Positions 1 to 5,578 of a stretch of 5,578 bases of DNA are shown here, piece by piece. Source of the DNA: JAZMZS01 sp045586105 (GTDB lineage Bacteria > Bacillota > Clostridia > Oscillospirales > CAG-272); assembly GCA_045586105.1 (NCBI GenBank), contig JAZMZS010000023.1:1-5578 (forward strand). Reading direction: 5' to 3'. Both the position numbers and the translations under genes were made by a program. The first letter of the stretch is position 1. Each line of letters opens with the position of its first letter. The notes below the pieces were generated by a model. It saw only the letters and a list, made by a program, of their open reading frames with translations. It ran no database searches and was not told the DNA's origin.

Positions 1-1289
1 TCAAAGCCGACGGTAACGACGTTACGCAAAAAAGGCAGATTCTTTGAATAGAGAGGAGCACCCGGGACAAGAGTCTTCAGCTCGGGGCAAAGCTCCTCGA
101 TTATCTCTTTATAGTTGATATCCTTGCAGTACTCGACCATAACGAGCGTGTGAGTGTCGGACTGCTTGAGCAGATACTCGATCTCGTGTATCTTGTAGGC
201 GGTGTTGACGGTAACGAGCACCGCACCGATCTTCGTCGTAGCCCAGAAGGTGATAAACCATTGGGGGACGTTCGTTGCCCAGATAGCAACGTGATCTCCC
301 GCCTTTACTCCCAGAGAAATAAGGGAGGCGGCACACTCGTCAACGTCGCGGCGGAACTGCTCGTAGGTTCTCGTGTAGTCGAGGGTAGGATACTTGAAGG
401 CGTACTGATCGGGGTATTTTTCTGCCATCGTATCAAGCACGTCCGAGAAGGTCGCGTCTATGACGTCGTACTTCTTCCAGACGAAGGTGCCCGTCTTTGC
501 ACGGTTATAATATACGTGCTCGTAGCTCTTTTTTTCTCGCCCAAGCGCGGAGATGTAATTTTCAAAGTGGGTGAGAACGATATCGGCGTCGCTTATCTCG
601 TCGTTCCAAGCGGCGCAGATGAAGCCCTCGTAGTTGAGCGAGGAGAGGGCGTTGAGAAGCTTTTTGACTTCAAGATCTCCCTCGCCTATAAGAACCGTCC
701 TGCCGTCCTTCATGTCTCCGAGACGTACGTACTTGATGTACGCTCCGAGGTTCTTTATCGTGGTCTCTGCATTCTCTCCCGCGTCAAAGTAGGTGCCCCT
801 GACGTTCCAGGAGGCGCCGATCGCGGAGGAAGCAAAGTGATTGATGATAGCGATCACGTTTTGGGTTCTCGCAAGGTGTCCTACCGTCTCGAAGAGTATG
901 CTGACGTCAGCGGTCTCGGCGCGTGCGATGGCTGCTGCCATCTTTTCGTCGAGAAGTGAGAATGGAACGTTTTGCTCGGCGCGGACGATGACGTTGCCGA
1001 TGCCTGCGGATGCAGCCATGTCTACGTATTTAAGTATCAGCTCTGCCGTGGTATTCTCGCTCTCAACGGGGAAGGGCATACGCAGAGCGGGAACGGACAG
1101 ACCTCTGTTGACCAGCTTTCTCTTGGCATCGGCAGTTCTGTCGCGTCTGAGAATACTGTCGTAATGCGAGCTTCTTTCGTTTACCGCGTCGTAGATCTCG
1201 AACCCCTCAAAGCCGTATTCGTAGGCGTATCGGCAGGTATCGAGAAAGGAAGCTCTCGTTACGTTTTTGGTGGAAAAAACGACTTTCAT
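1..1289 (-). CDS. Sugar-isomerase-like TIM barrel fused to acyl-CoA synthetase (AMP-binding), 3' end beyond window
   Basis: The frame is open from the ATG at 1289 to the window edge (429 codons plus two bases), with no stop. Residues 1-250 read as a xylose-isomerase/AP-endonuclease-2 type TIM barrel: an N-terminal strand followed by YGFEGFEIYD, the ILFET strand with Glu134, and an LIGEGDLEVKKLLNAL segment typical of sugar phosphate isomerases/epimerases. From about residue 275 it becomes the N-terminal part of an ANL-superfamily acyl-CoA synthetase: FSDVLDTMAEKYPDQYAF, then LGVKAGDHVAIWATNVPQW, then KIGAVLVTVNTAYKIHEIEY. This resembles FadD/ACSF2-like ligases, which activate a carboxylic acid with ATP and transfer it to CoA. 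The ATP-binding P-loop and C-terminal domain lie off the left edge, so activity and substrate cannot be judged. Usual barrel metal ligands look replaced (YVRLGD for HVHxKD; CAAWND for VEWE). There is no signal peptide, so it is cytoplasmic. It starts 7 bases after the LeuA-like gene, so the two are co-transcribed under the leucine T-box. Confidence 0.88.
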   Translation of the reverse strand, partial: MKVVFSTKNVTRASFLDTCRYAYEYGFEGFEIYDAVNERSSHYDSILRRDRTADAKRKLVNRGLSVPALRMPFPVESENTTAELILKYVDMAASAGIGNVIVRAEQNVPFSLLDEKMAAAIARAETADVSILFETVGHLARTQNVIAIINHFASSAIGASWNVRGTYFDAGENAETTIKNLGAYIKYVRLGDMKDGRTVLIGEGDLEVKKLLNALSSLNYEGFICAAWNDEISDADIVLTHFENYISALGREKKSYEHVYYNRAKTGTFVWKKYDVIDATFSDVLDTMAEKYPDQYAFKYPTLDYTRTYEQFRRDVDECAASLISLGVKAGDHVAIWATNVPQWFITFWATTKIGAVLVTVNTAYKIHEIEYLLKQSDTHTLVMVEYCKDINYKEIIEELCPELKTLVPGAPLYSKNLPFLRNVVTVGF

Positions 1290-1296
1290 TATATGA

Positions 1297-2685
1297 TCAC
1301 GCCTCCTCGAATACTATCTTGTTGAGCGCGTTGATGTACGCTCTTATGCTTGCCGCAATAATATCGGTCGAGGTTCCGTTGCCCGAATAGAGCTTGCCGT
1401 TAGCACGCAGTTTAACGAGCGCGGAGCCGAGCGCCTCCTTGCCCTCGGTGACCGACTGCACCTGGTAATCGTCAAGCTCGTAGTGATGTCCGATGCACTG
1501 CTCGATCGCACGGAACGCGGAATCGATAGGACCGTCGCCCGCGCTTACGCCGCAGATGCTCTCGCCGCCGGCCTTGAGCAGGATCTGCGTCATGGAGCTG
1601 GATATGTTACTGCTCGTGGTCGTGTAGCTTTCAAAGTGGTAGGTGGAGGGAGCCTGCATTGCGGAGCTTGCTATCAGCGCCTCAAATTCCTTTGCTCCGA
1701 CCGCACCCTTCTTTGCGCATACCTGCGCGAGTGCCTTATATACGTTTCCGATATCCGAATCCGAAAGATCGTAGCCGAGCACGGCTGCAGCCTCCGATAC
1801 CTGAGCTACGGTAGAGTCGGAATCAAGCAGGATCTTTTTCTTCTCGCTGATCTCTGCCGCGGTGGCGTCGGTATCGTGGCTGATGCTTGCCACCATGTCG
1901 TCTATGCTTGCGTGAATTGCGGTTCTGTCAAGTCCGAGCTCTGCACCTATCTGTGCACCGCACGCGCCTATGGCATCAGATAGCTCGCCCGTCATCAGAA
2001 CGTCCTTGCCCGCCATAGCGCACTTGACTCCGTCTACACCTGCCGTGATCGCGGCAAACGCACACGCTACCGCCATGCTGATGCGGTCGGATACCTGCGC
2101 GTAAACGGGAACGGATACCGCTTCTTTGACCATAGCGACGGTCTTTGCGAACTGCTCGGGAGTGGATGCTCCCGCATCGTCGCATACGGTAACCGAAGAA
2201 GCGCCCTTAGCCTCCGCTTCCTTTGCAGCGGCAACGAGGAAGTCCTCGTCGGCTCTCGTAGCATCAAGCGCGGAGAATTCAACGTCGGGGCAAAGCGCCT
2301 TTGCGGCAGAAACGAGCTCTCCGATAGCCTCAAGCATCTTTGCCTGCTTTACGTGGTAGGTGTATTCCATCTGAATGGTAGAGACGGGAAGCTCCACCTG
2401 CAGGCGGGGAGCCTTTGCCTCCTTTATGCATTCCCATGCAGCTGCAACGCCGTCAGCGGTAAAGCCTACGGGAACCGCGAGAGCGGCGTTACGCACATTT
2501 TTTGCTATAGTCTTATATATGATAGAGTCCTCGCGGAGGTTTTTTATTGCGGGAAGCTCGATGCAGTCGGCACCAAGTCGGTCTGCACATGCGGCAATTG
2601 CCGATTTTTCACGGAAAAGCAGGGAGACCGCGCGGTCCTCCGAGAGCTTCTTGAGTGTAATGTCCGAAACGTTGATCTTTCTCAT
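1297..2685 (-). CDS. LeuA-like protein: degenerate 2-isopropylmalate synthase barrel with intact LeuA regulatory (dimer) domain
   Basis: The 462-residue protein follows the whole LeuA layout: HMGL-like TIM barrel (about 1-250), linker (about 250-345, with GNVYKALAQVCAKK) and LeuA_dimer allosteric domain (about 348-457). Homology is clear at VEFSALDATRADEDFL (135-150) and, in the C-terminal domain, at GDGPIDSAFRAIEQ and GNGTSTDIIAASIRAYINAL. The catalytic residues are not kept. DTTLRDGEQ is DITLKKLSE at 8-16 (Arg to Lys12, metal Asp to Lys13), HCHND is AQVSD at 196-200, FSAED is FSALD, and GxGERAGN has become AMAGKDVL. It is therefore unlikely to condense acetyl-CoA with 2-ketoisovalerate. Since the C-terminal domain of true LeuA binds leucine for feedback inhibition, a leucine-sensing or partner-regulating role is plausible but inferred. 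The ATG at 2685 is preceded by AAGGAGA with 8 bases of spacing. It is the first gene after the leucine T-box. Its catalytic erosion is why no leuA symbol is given. Confidence 0.9.
   Translation of the reverse strand: MRKINVSDITLKKLSEDRAVSLLFREKSAIAACADRLGADCIELPAIKNLREDSIIYKTIAKNVRNAALAVPVGFTADGVAAAWECIKEAKAPRLQVELPVSTIQMEYTYHVKQAKMLEAIGELVSAAKALCPDVEFSALDATRADEDFLVAAAKEAEAKGASSVTVCDDAGASTPEQFAKTVAMVKEAVSVPVYAQVSDRISMAVACAFAAITAGVDGVKCAMAGKDVLMTGELSDAIGACGAQIGAELGLDRTAIHASIDDMVASISHDTDATAAEISEKKKILLDSDSTVAQVSEAAAVLGYDLSDSDIGNVYKALAQVCAKKGAVGAKEFEALIASSAMQAPSTYHFESYTTTSSNISSSMTQILLKAGGESICGVSAGDGPIDSAFRAIEQCIGHHYELDDYQVQSVTEGKEALGSALVKLRANGKLYSGNGTSTDIIAASIRAYINALNKIVFEEA
1302..1307 (-). promoter_or_regulatory. 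Ribosome-binding site nested in the upstream gene's last codons
   Basis: AGGAGG lies 12 bases before the ATG at 1289 and is formed by the last Glu-Glu codons of the LeuA-like gene (GAG GAG GCG TGA). The nesting fixes the start of the barrel-ligase gene and suggests translational coupling with the gene before it. The spacing is slightly long. Confidence 0.75.
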
Positions 2686-2736
2686 TTTTGTAATCTCCTT
2701 TTTGCAATTTCAGATCAGTAAACAAGTGATATCAAC

Positions 2737-2782
2737 AAAAAAACGTTTTCATCTCTTTGTTGATGCAAAGAGACGAAAACGT
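2737..2782 (-). terminator. T-box intrinsic terminator
   Basis: A 17-bp stem with one G-U pair (ACGTTTTCGTCTCTTTG with CAAAGAGATGAAAACGT), a 6-base loop CATCAA and a run of seven T. Its left arm contains the CTCTT needed for the antiterminator, so the two structures exclude each other. It should stop transcription when tRNA-Leu is charged, and may also stop read-through from the esterase gene upstream. Confidence 0.93.
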
Positions 2783-3010
2783 AAATAACCTCGTTTCCGC
2801 GGTACCACTCTTCTTCATCCTTGACGGATGCCCTTTGGATGCTGACACACCCTGCTCTGTAACGGGAGCTCCCGTTTGCCGCTACTTGCACGCTTTCATG
2901 GCAACCGCTCAACGGTGAGTTCAGCAAAACTCTCCCTATGCCTCGCACCGACCGGCAATTCTCTGAGAGTGAAGATTTTTGCTTACTATTCCGCATCATC
3001 GCGTTTATAT
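2737..3010 (-). ncRNA. T-box leader (riboswitch), leucine-specific (CUC specifier)
   Basis: This is a transcribed leader that senses tRNA charging. The T-box core AGTGGTACCGCGG lies at 2797-2809; its UGGU bulge would pair with the ACCA end of an uncharged tRNA whose discriminator is A, as in tRNA-Leu. Stem I (about 2903-3006) is recognisable. Arm AGCAAAA pairs with TTTTGCT and ACTCTC with GAGAGT. There is an AGAGAA bulge, an apical GGTCGGTGCGAGG, a loop-E style AGTA opposite GAA, and a K-turn style GATGA opposite TTGAG. The specifier loop reads GAA-CUC-ACC, placing the codon CUC (Leu) at 2917-2919. Downstream are a TTGCC/GGCAA helix (2876-2880 with 2900-2904), a perfect self-complementary AACGGGAGCTCCCGTT (2861-2876) and a CATCC/GGATG hairpin (2816-2830) just before the T-box. 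AAGAG (2808-2812) can pair with CTCTT (2768-2772) as antiterminator, competing with the terminator. Uncharged tRNA-Leu should allow read-through into the LeuA-like gene. Confidence 0.93.
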
Positions 3011-3015
3011 CGGTA

Positions 3016-3044
3016 ATGTTACCACACAACATTCGCTTTGTCAA
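3016..3044 (-). promoter_or_regulatory. Sigma-A promoter of the T-box operon
   Basis: A perfect -35 box TTGACA (3039-3044), a 17-base spacer and -10 box TAACAT (3016-3021). Transcription should start near 3008-3011, immediately before Stem I of the T-box, which fits the leader's expected 5' end. Confidence 0.85.
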
Positions 3045-3093
3045 GTGTTTTTTTGAAAAAATATATGTGCTCCGTTCTTGCTTTTTGCTTTTG

Positions 3094-4866
3094 TTATGAT
3101 AAAAGCCACTCCCAGAGCCCCAGCTCCGCACTGAGATAAGCGAGTGTCGGGACCTCATGGTGTTTTGCACCCAAAAACACGGTCGAGCGGACATCAGCAC
3201 CTATCGCCTTGAGAGCATCGGTCATCGGCTTTGATTCCTCGGGCGGTACTGCCGTATCGAGCTCTCCGACAAGATCCCACACGGGGATGCGCGAGAGCTT
3301 GTTCAGGTTTGTCTCGTTGAGGTCTACCCAGCCGCTGAGCGGTGCTATCCTGCTGTATCTTTCGGTATGCCTGAGCGCGAGCATCCAAACACCGCCGCCT
3401 CCCAGACTGTGACCTGTAAGAGATACCTTGTCCTTTATTACGGGAAGCGTTTCTCTTGAGTGCTCTATCAGACCCTCCAGCCCCGCTGCGATCTTATACC
3501 AGCCGTCCTCAGCCTTCGGCAGCTGCGGGATCATGACGTAAGCATCGATCTCGAGCGTTCTGTCCTGCAGGAATTTCGGCAGGCTCGGTGCCAGAGTGAG
3601 TATGCCGAGATCCTCCCCTTTCTCGCCGCTTCCGTGCAGAAATACGACCATCGGCAGCTCCTCCGAAACGTAAGCGGGTGTGTATAGAAGATATCTGATG
3701 CCGTTGTACTCGTGCTCGGTCATTTTTGAGGGCTCGGTGCTGACCGTTTTTTGCGAAACAAGCTCCGATTGTACGAGCTTTGTTTTTATCTCACCTATGG
3801 AGACGGTGTATTTTTCTCCCTGTACGATGGAAGGCGCCGCTATGCTGACACATCTGACGGGAAGACGGGAACGCTCGCTTTTGACCGCTTCCGTGCCGTT
3901 TTTGTCCTTTACGCTGATAATTCCGCCCTCGGCATCGTCGGTGAGCGTGATGACAGCGGAATGCAGTGTCTGATTTGCGATAGGCGCGGCACCGTCCGAC
4001 AGAAGGATCAGCTGACCTCCGGTGTGTGCGATCCTGCTGCCGGTGCTTACAACGCCGTATTCTCCGTCTGCGTTATAGGAGCTAAGAAAGTGCTCCCCGC
4101 CCTCTATACTGATATCATTTTCCGTGTTGAAAATAAAGCGTGAGCAGGCAATATCGCACCTGCCCGCGGAAAAGCTTATCTCGTCAGCGCCGATACCGCT
4201 TCCGCCCGCATCCGCAAACAGCTCTCCGCCGGTCATTTTCAGAGTGCCCGAGGCTTTTACGGCATCAGCATCGGTGTCTATTCTGAGCGTGCCGCCTCCG
4301 ATAGTGACCGAGCCGCGTGCCGTCAGTGCATCCGAGGCTGAGCATACAGACAGCTCTCCGCCGAGCAGAAGGATATCACCGCCCGCTTCCATTCCGATGC
4401 CGTTCTCCGAGAGAAGCTCAAGCGATCCGTCTCCCTCCACTGTGACGGGAGCCCTCGAGTAAAGCACCGCAGCGCCGCCTCTGTTGCCGCTTCCCGATGA
4501 TAATACGTTTTTTGAGCCGTCCGCGAGAATGATACCGACCGAGCCCGCCCGCTCTATTCTCAGAACGCTGCCCGTGCTCCCCGAGAGGGAAACGCCCTCG
4601 AGAGAAAGGAGGATCTGCGCGTTTGGGTGGGCTTTTATTATGATGCTTTTTTTCTCTGCATGACCGAAGATATGAAAGACCCCTGCCTCTGTTATGGAGA
4701 TATCCTCTCCCTCGGGGAAACGGGTATCATCCGAGAGATCTATCGAGAATTTGTCATATGCGGCTGCGGCAGGGTCGGAATATGAGTGGAGCTCCTGCCG
4801 GTCACAGCCGCATAGTGCGCTCAGAAGGACAAGTAATGCCAGAGCCGGGATGATAAGCTTTTTCAT
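3094..4866 (-). CDS. Secreted lipoprotein: beta-helical carbohydrate-binding domain plus alpha/beta-hydrolase esterase
   Basis: This 590-residue protein starts with a lipoprotein signal peptide (MKK, hydrophobic stretch, LCGC; lipidated Cys21), so it should sit on the outer face of the membrane. Residues about 35-345 form repeated short strands with GGxL turns (GGELSV, GGTLRI, GGELFA, GGQLIL), typical of the Cthe_2159-like/PF14262 right-handed beta-helix, a family reported to bind cellulose and polygalacturonate. Residues about 385-590 are an alpha/beta hydrolase of the COG4099 'predicted peptidase'/esterase type. They carry the oxyanion-region motif FLHGSGEKGEDLG (409-421), nucleophile Ser487 in GHSLGGGG, Asp537 in DLVGELD and His569 or His570 in GAKHHE. 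The catalytic triad appears complete. The likely role is removal of acyl groups (acetyl or feruloyl) from plant polysaccharide held by the N-terminal domain; the exact substrate is unknown. The gene lies alone between the pyrophosphatase terminator and the T-box promoter. No convincing terminator follows it. Confidence 0.88.
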   Translation of the reverse strand: MKKLIIPALALLVLLSALCGCDRQELHSYSDPAAAAYDKFSIDLSDDTRFPEGEDISITEAGVFHIFGHAEKKSIIIKAHPNAQILLSLEGVSLSGSTGSVLRIERAGSVGIILADGSKNVLSSGSGNRGGAAVLYSRAPVTVEGDGSLELLSENGIGMEAGGDILLLGGELSVCSASDALTARGSVTIGGGTLRIDTDADAVKASGTLKMTGGELFADAGGSGIGADEISFSAGRCDIACSRFIFNTENDISIEGGEHFLSSYNADGEYGVVSTGSRIAHTGGQLILLSDGAAPIANQTLHSAVITLTDDAEGGIISVKDKNGTEAVKSERSRLPVRCVSIAAPSIVQGEKYTVSIGEIKTKLVQSELVSQKTVSTEPSKMTEHEYNGIRYLLYTPAYVSEELPMVVFLHGSGEKGEDLGILTLAPSLPKFLQDRTLEIDAYVMIPQLPKAEDGWYKIAAGLEGLIEHSRETLPVIKDKVSLTGHSLGGGGVWMLALRHTERYSRIAPLSGWVDLNETNLNKLSRIPVWDLVGELDTAVPPEESKPMTDALKAIGADVRSTVFLGAKHHEVPTLAYLSAELGLWEWLLS

Positions 4867-4874
4867 GCTTGTGA

Positions 4875-4880
4875 TCCTCT
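4875..4880 (-). promoter_or_regulatory. Ribosome-binding site that fixes the esterase lipoprotein start
   Basis: AGAGGA stands 8 bases before the ATG at 4866. This start gives a clean lipoprotein signal peptide. A GTG at 4926 in the same frame would add 20 residues, but it lies inside the terminator hairpin of the preceding gene and is not used here. Confidence 0.8.
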
Positions 4881-4889
4881 TTAAAGAAA

Positions 4890-4898
4890 AATATATCA
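4890..4898 (-). promoter_or_regulatory. Possible extended -10 promoter for the esterase gene
   Basis: TGATATATT matches an extended -10 (TGn followed by TATATT, 5 of 6 to consensus). No good -35 box is seen 16-18 bases upstream, where the terminator hairpin ends. It would give a very short leader of about 18 bases. The evidence is weak; expression by read-through from the pyrophosphatase gene is the alternative. Confidence 0.3.
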
Positions 4899-4911
4899 GC
4901 GGTATTATCAG

Positions 4912-4943
4912 AAAACGGAAACCCACCGCCGAGTTCCCGTTTT
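4912..4943 (-). terminator. Intrinsic terminator after the pyrophosphatase gene
   Basis: A 13-bp stem with two G-U pairs (AAAACGGGAACTC with GGGTTTCCGTTTT) and a 6-base loop GGCGGT, starting 4 bases after the stop codon. The T run is short (TTTTCT) and can itself pair with the A run of the left arm, so termination may be partial. Confidence 0.7.
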
Positions 4944-4947
4944 GCCT

Positions 4948-5481
4948 TTATTTGCAGAATGTGTTGATGTAATTGGAGATGCAGTCCTCGATGACCTTGA
5001 GCGCTTCCTCTCTGCCTGCGACCTCATCGACCGCCGTTTCCTTGCCCTCGAGGTTCTTGTACACCTTGAAGAAGTGCCGCATCTCGTCAAAGACGTGCTT
5101 CGGGAGCTGGTCGATGCTCGTGTACATATTGTAGTTCGGATCGTTGAAGGGGATCGCGATTATCTTCTCGTCATACTTGCCGTTGTCTATCATCGAGATA
5201 ACGCCGATGGGGTAAGCACGCACGAGCGACATCGGCTCGAGCCTCTCCGCACAGATGAGCAGGACGTCAAGCGGGTCGCCGTCATCACCGAAGGTGCGGG
5301 GGATAAAGCCGTAGTTTGCGGGATAGTGGGTAGAAGTATAGAGGATACGGTCGAGTATTATCAGCCCCGTCTCCTTGTCAAGCTCGTATTTCTTCTTCGA
5401 GCCCTTAGAAATTTCGATAACACATATAAAATCCTCAGGCGTTATGCGCTTGGGGGAAATGTCGTGCCAGATATTAGACAT
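4948..5481 (-). CDS. ppa: Inorganic pyrophosphatase, family I (soluble)
   Basis: A cytoplasmic enzyme that hydrolyses pyrophosphate to two phosphates with magnesium, pulling biosynthetic reactions forward. At 177 residues it matches bacterial family I enzymes. The signature GDDGDPLDVLL (65-75) is present with metal-binding Asp67, Asp69 and Asp72. The other active-site positions known from the E. coli enzyme are also in place: Glu23, Lys31, Glu33, Arg45, Tyr57, Asp99, Asp104, Lys106, Lys142. All expected catalytic residues are kept, so it should be active. The start at ATG 5481 has AGGAGG 8 bases upstream. An in-frame ATG at 5523 would lie within the promoter. The gene appears monocistronic, with its own promoter and a terminator right after the stop. 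The downstream acyl-CoA synthetase would release pyrophosphate, but that link is generic. Confidence 0.97.
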   Translation of the reverse strand: MSNIWHDISPKRITPEDFICVIEISKGSKKKYELDKETGLIILDRILYTSTHYPANYGFIPRTFGDDGDPLDVLLICAERLEPMSLVRAYPIGVISMIDNGKYDEKIIAIPFNDPNYNMYTSIDQLPKHVFDEMRHFFKVYKNLEGKETAVDEVAGREEALKVIEDCISNYINTFCK

Positions 5482-5489
5482 GTTTTTTA

Positions 5490-5495
5490 CCTCCT
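5490..5495 (-). promoter_or_regulatory. Ribosome-binding site that fixes the pyrophosphatase start
   Basis: A full AGGAGG, 8 bases before the ATG at 5481. It decides for this start over the in-frame ATG 42 bases further upstream, which has no such site and overlaps the -10 region. Confidence 0.9.
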
Positions 5496-5505
5496 GTCGG
5501 TCTAT

Positions 5506-5519
5506 AGTATTATAATACT
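5506..5519. repeat. Perfect 14-bp inverted repeat over the pyrophosphatase -10 region
   Basis: AGTATTATAATACT is fully self-complementary with no spacer and covers the -10 box. It could be an operator, or simply the chance symmetry of two overlapping TATAAT-like boxes. Confidence 0.6.
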
Positions 5520-5540
5520 TCATTTTTATTCAAAATGCAA
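5512..5540 (-). promoter_or_regulatory. Probable sigma-A promoter of the pyrophosphatase gene
   Basis: TTGCAT (5535-5540), a 17-base spacer and TATTAT (5512-5517). A consensus TATAAT overlaps it at 5509-5514 but would leave a 20-base spacer from the same -35. The -35 is weak (3 of 6). The transcript would have a leader of about 25 bases. Confidence 0.6.
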
Positions 5541-5578
5541 CCCTCAAGCCCGTTTTTATATGATATGCTCAAAAAACG

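Noticed and set aside
150..959. Long plus-strand open frame of 269 codons
   Set aside because: It lies antisense to the barrel-ligase gene, whose minus-strand frame shows clear family motifs. The plus-strand translation shows no family resemblance.
1483..1983. Plus-strand open frame of 166 codons
   Set aside because: Antisense shadow of the LeuA-like gene; low-complexity translation, no ribosome-binding site and no recognisable domain.
3087..3106. GCTTTT/AAAAGC hairpin across the esterase stop codon as a terminator
   Set aside because: Only six A/T-rich pairs, and it is followed by an A run rather than a T run on the minus strand.
2715..3200. Minus-strand open frame of 161 codons across the T-box
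   Set aside because: It begins inside the esterase gene and runs through the promoter, T-box and terminator. The conserved RNA elements explain the region.
4867..4926. Upstream GTG start adding 20 residues to the esterase lipoprotein
   Set aside because: The GTG falls in the terminator hairpin and has no ribosome-binding site. The internal ATG has both a good site and a standard lipoprotein signal.
5482..5523. Upstream ATG adding 14 residues to the pyrophosphatase
   Set aside because: It overlaps the -10 region, and the AGGAGG lies downstream of it, correctly placed for the ATG at 5481.
5551..5578. CGTTTTT/AAAAACG inverted repeat at the right edge
   Set aside because: Seven mostly A/T pairs around a 14-base loop at the window end; too weak to call without the flanking sequence.
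1..5578. CRISPR array, insertion sequence, tRNA or rRNA
   Set aside because: No regularly spaced repeats, transposase motifs, terminal repeats, or tRNA or rRNA signatures were seen on either strand.

Overview
The window is a stretch of bacterial chromosome with every gene on the minus strand, so transcription runs from right to left. The organism looks like a member of the Bacillota, class Clostridia, most likely a Ruminococcus-like Oscillospiraceae. The reasons are strong AGGAGG ribosome-binding sites, sigma-A type promoters, a T-box leader, a Cthe_2159-type carbohydrate-binding domain (a family known from Clostridium thermocellum) and a family I pyrophosphatase of clostridial type. The genus is an inference.

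Right end (4948-5578): a short family I inorganic pyrophosphatase gene (4948-5481) with its own promoter and an intrinsic terminator (4912-4943). Middle right (3094-4866): a secreted lipoprotein that joins a beta-helical carbohydrate-binding domain to a C-terminal serine esterase. It probably acts on plant cell-wall polysaccharide at the cell surface.

Middle (2737-3044): a sigma-A promoter followed by a complete T-box leader. It has a CUC (leucine) specifier, a UGGU tRNA-acceptor bulge sequence and a strong terminator. Uncharged tRNA-Leu should therefore switch on the genes downstream.

Left half (1-2685): the T-box controls at least two tightly packed genes, 7 bases apart. The first encodes a LeuA (2-isopropylmalate synthase) homologue that keeps the C-terminal leucine-binding/dimer domain but has lost nearly all catalytic and metal-binding residues of the TIM barrel. 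The second runs off the left edge. It encodes a fusion of a sugar-isomerase-like TIM barrel, also with eroded metal ligands, to an acyl-CoA synthetase (AMP-binding) domain.

The most interesting feature is this leucine-starvation operon: a LeuA pseudoenzyme plus a barrel-ligase fusion. One hypothesis is salvage of isovalerate to leucine through isovaleryl-CoA, with the pseudo-LeuA as a leucine-sensing partner. The specificity of the ligase and any further operon genes lie outside the window.
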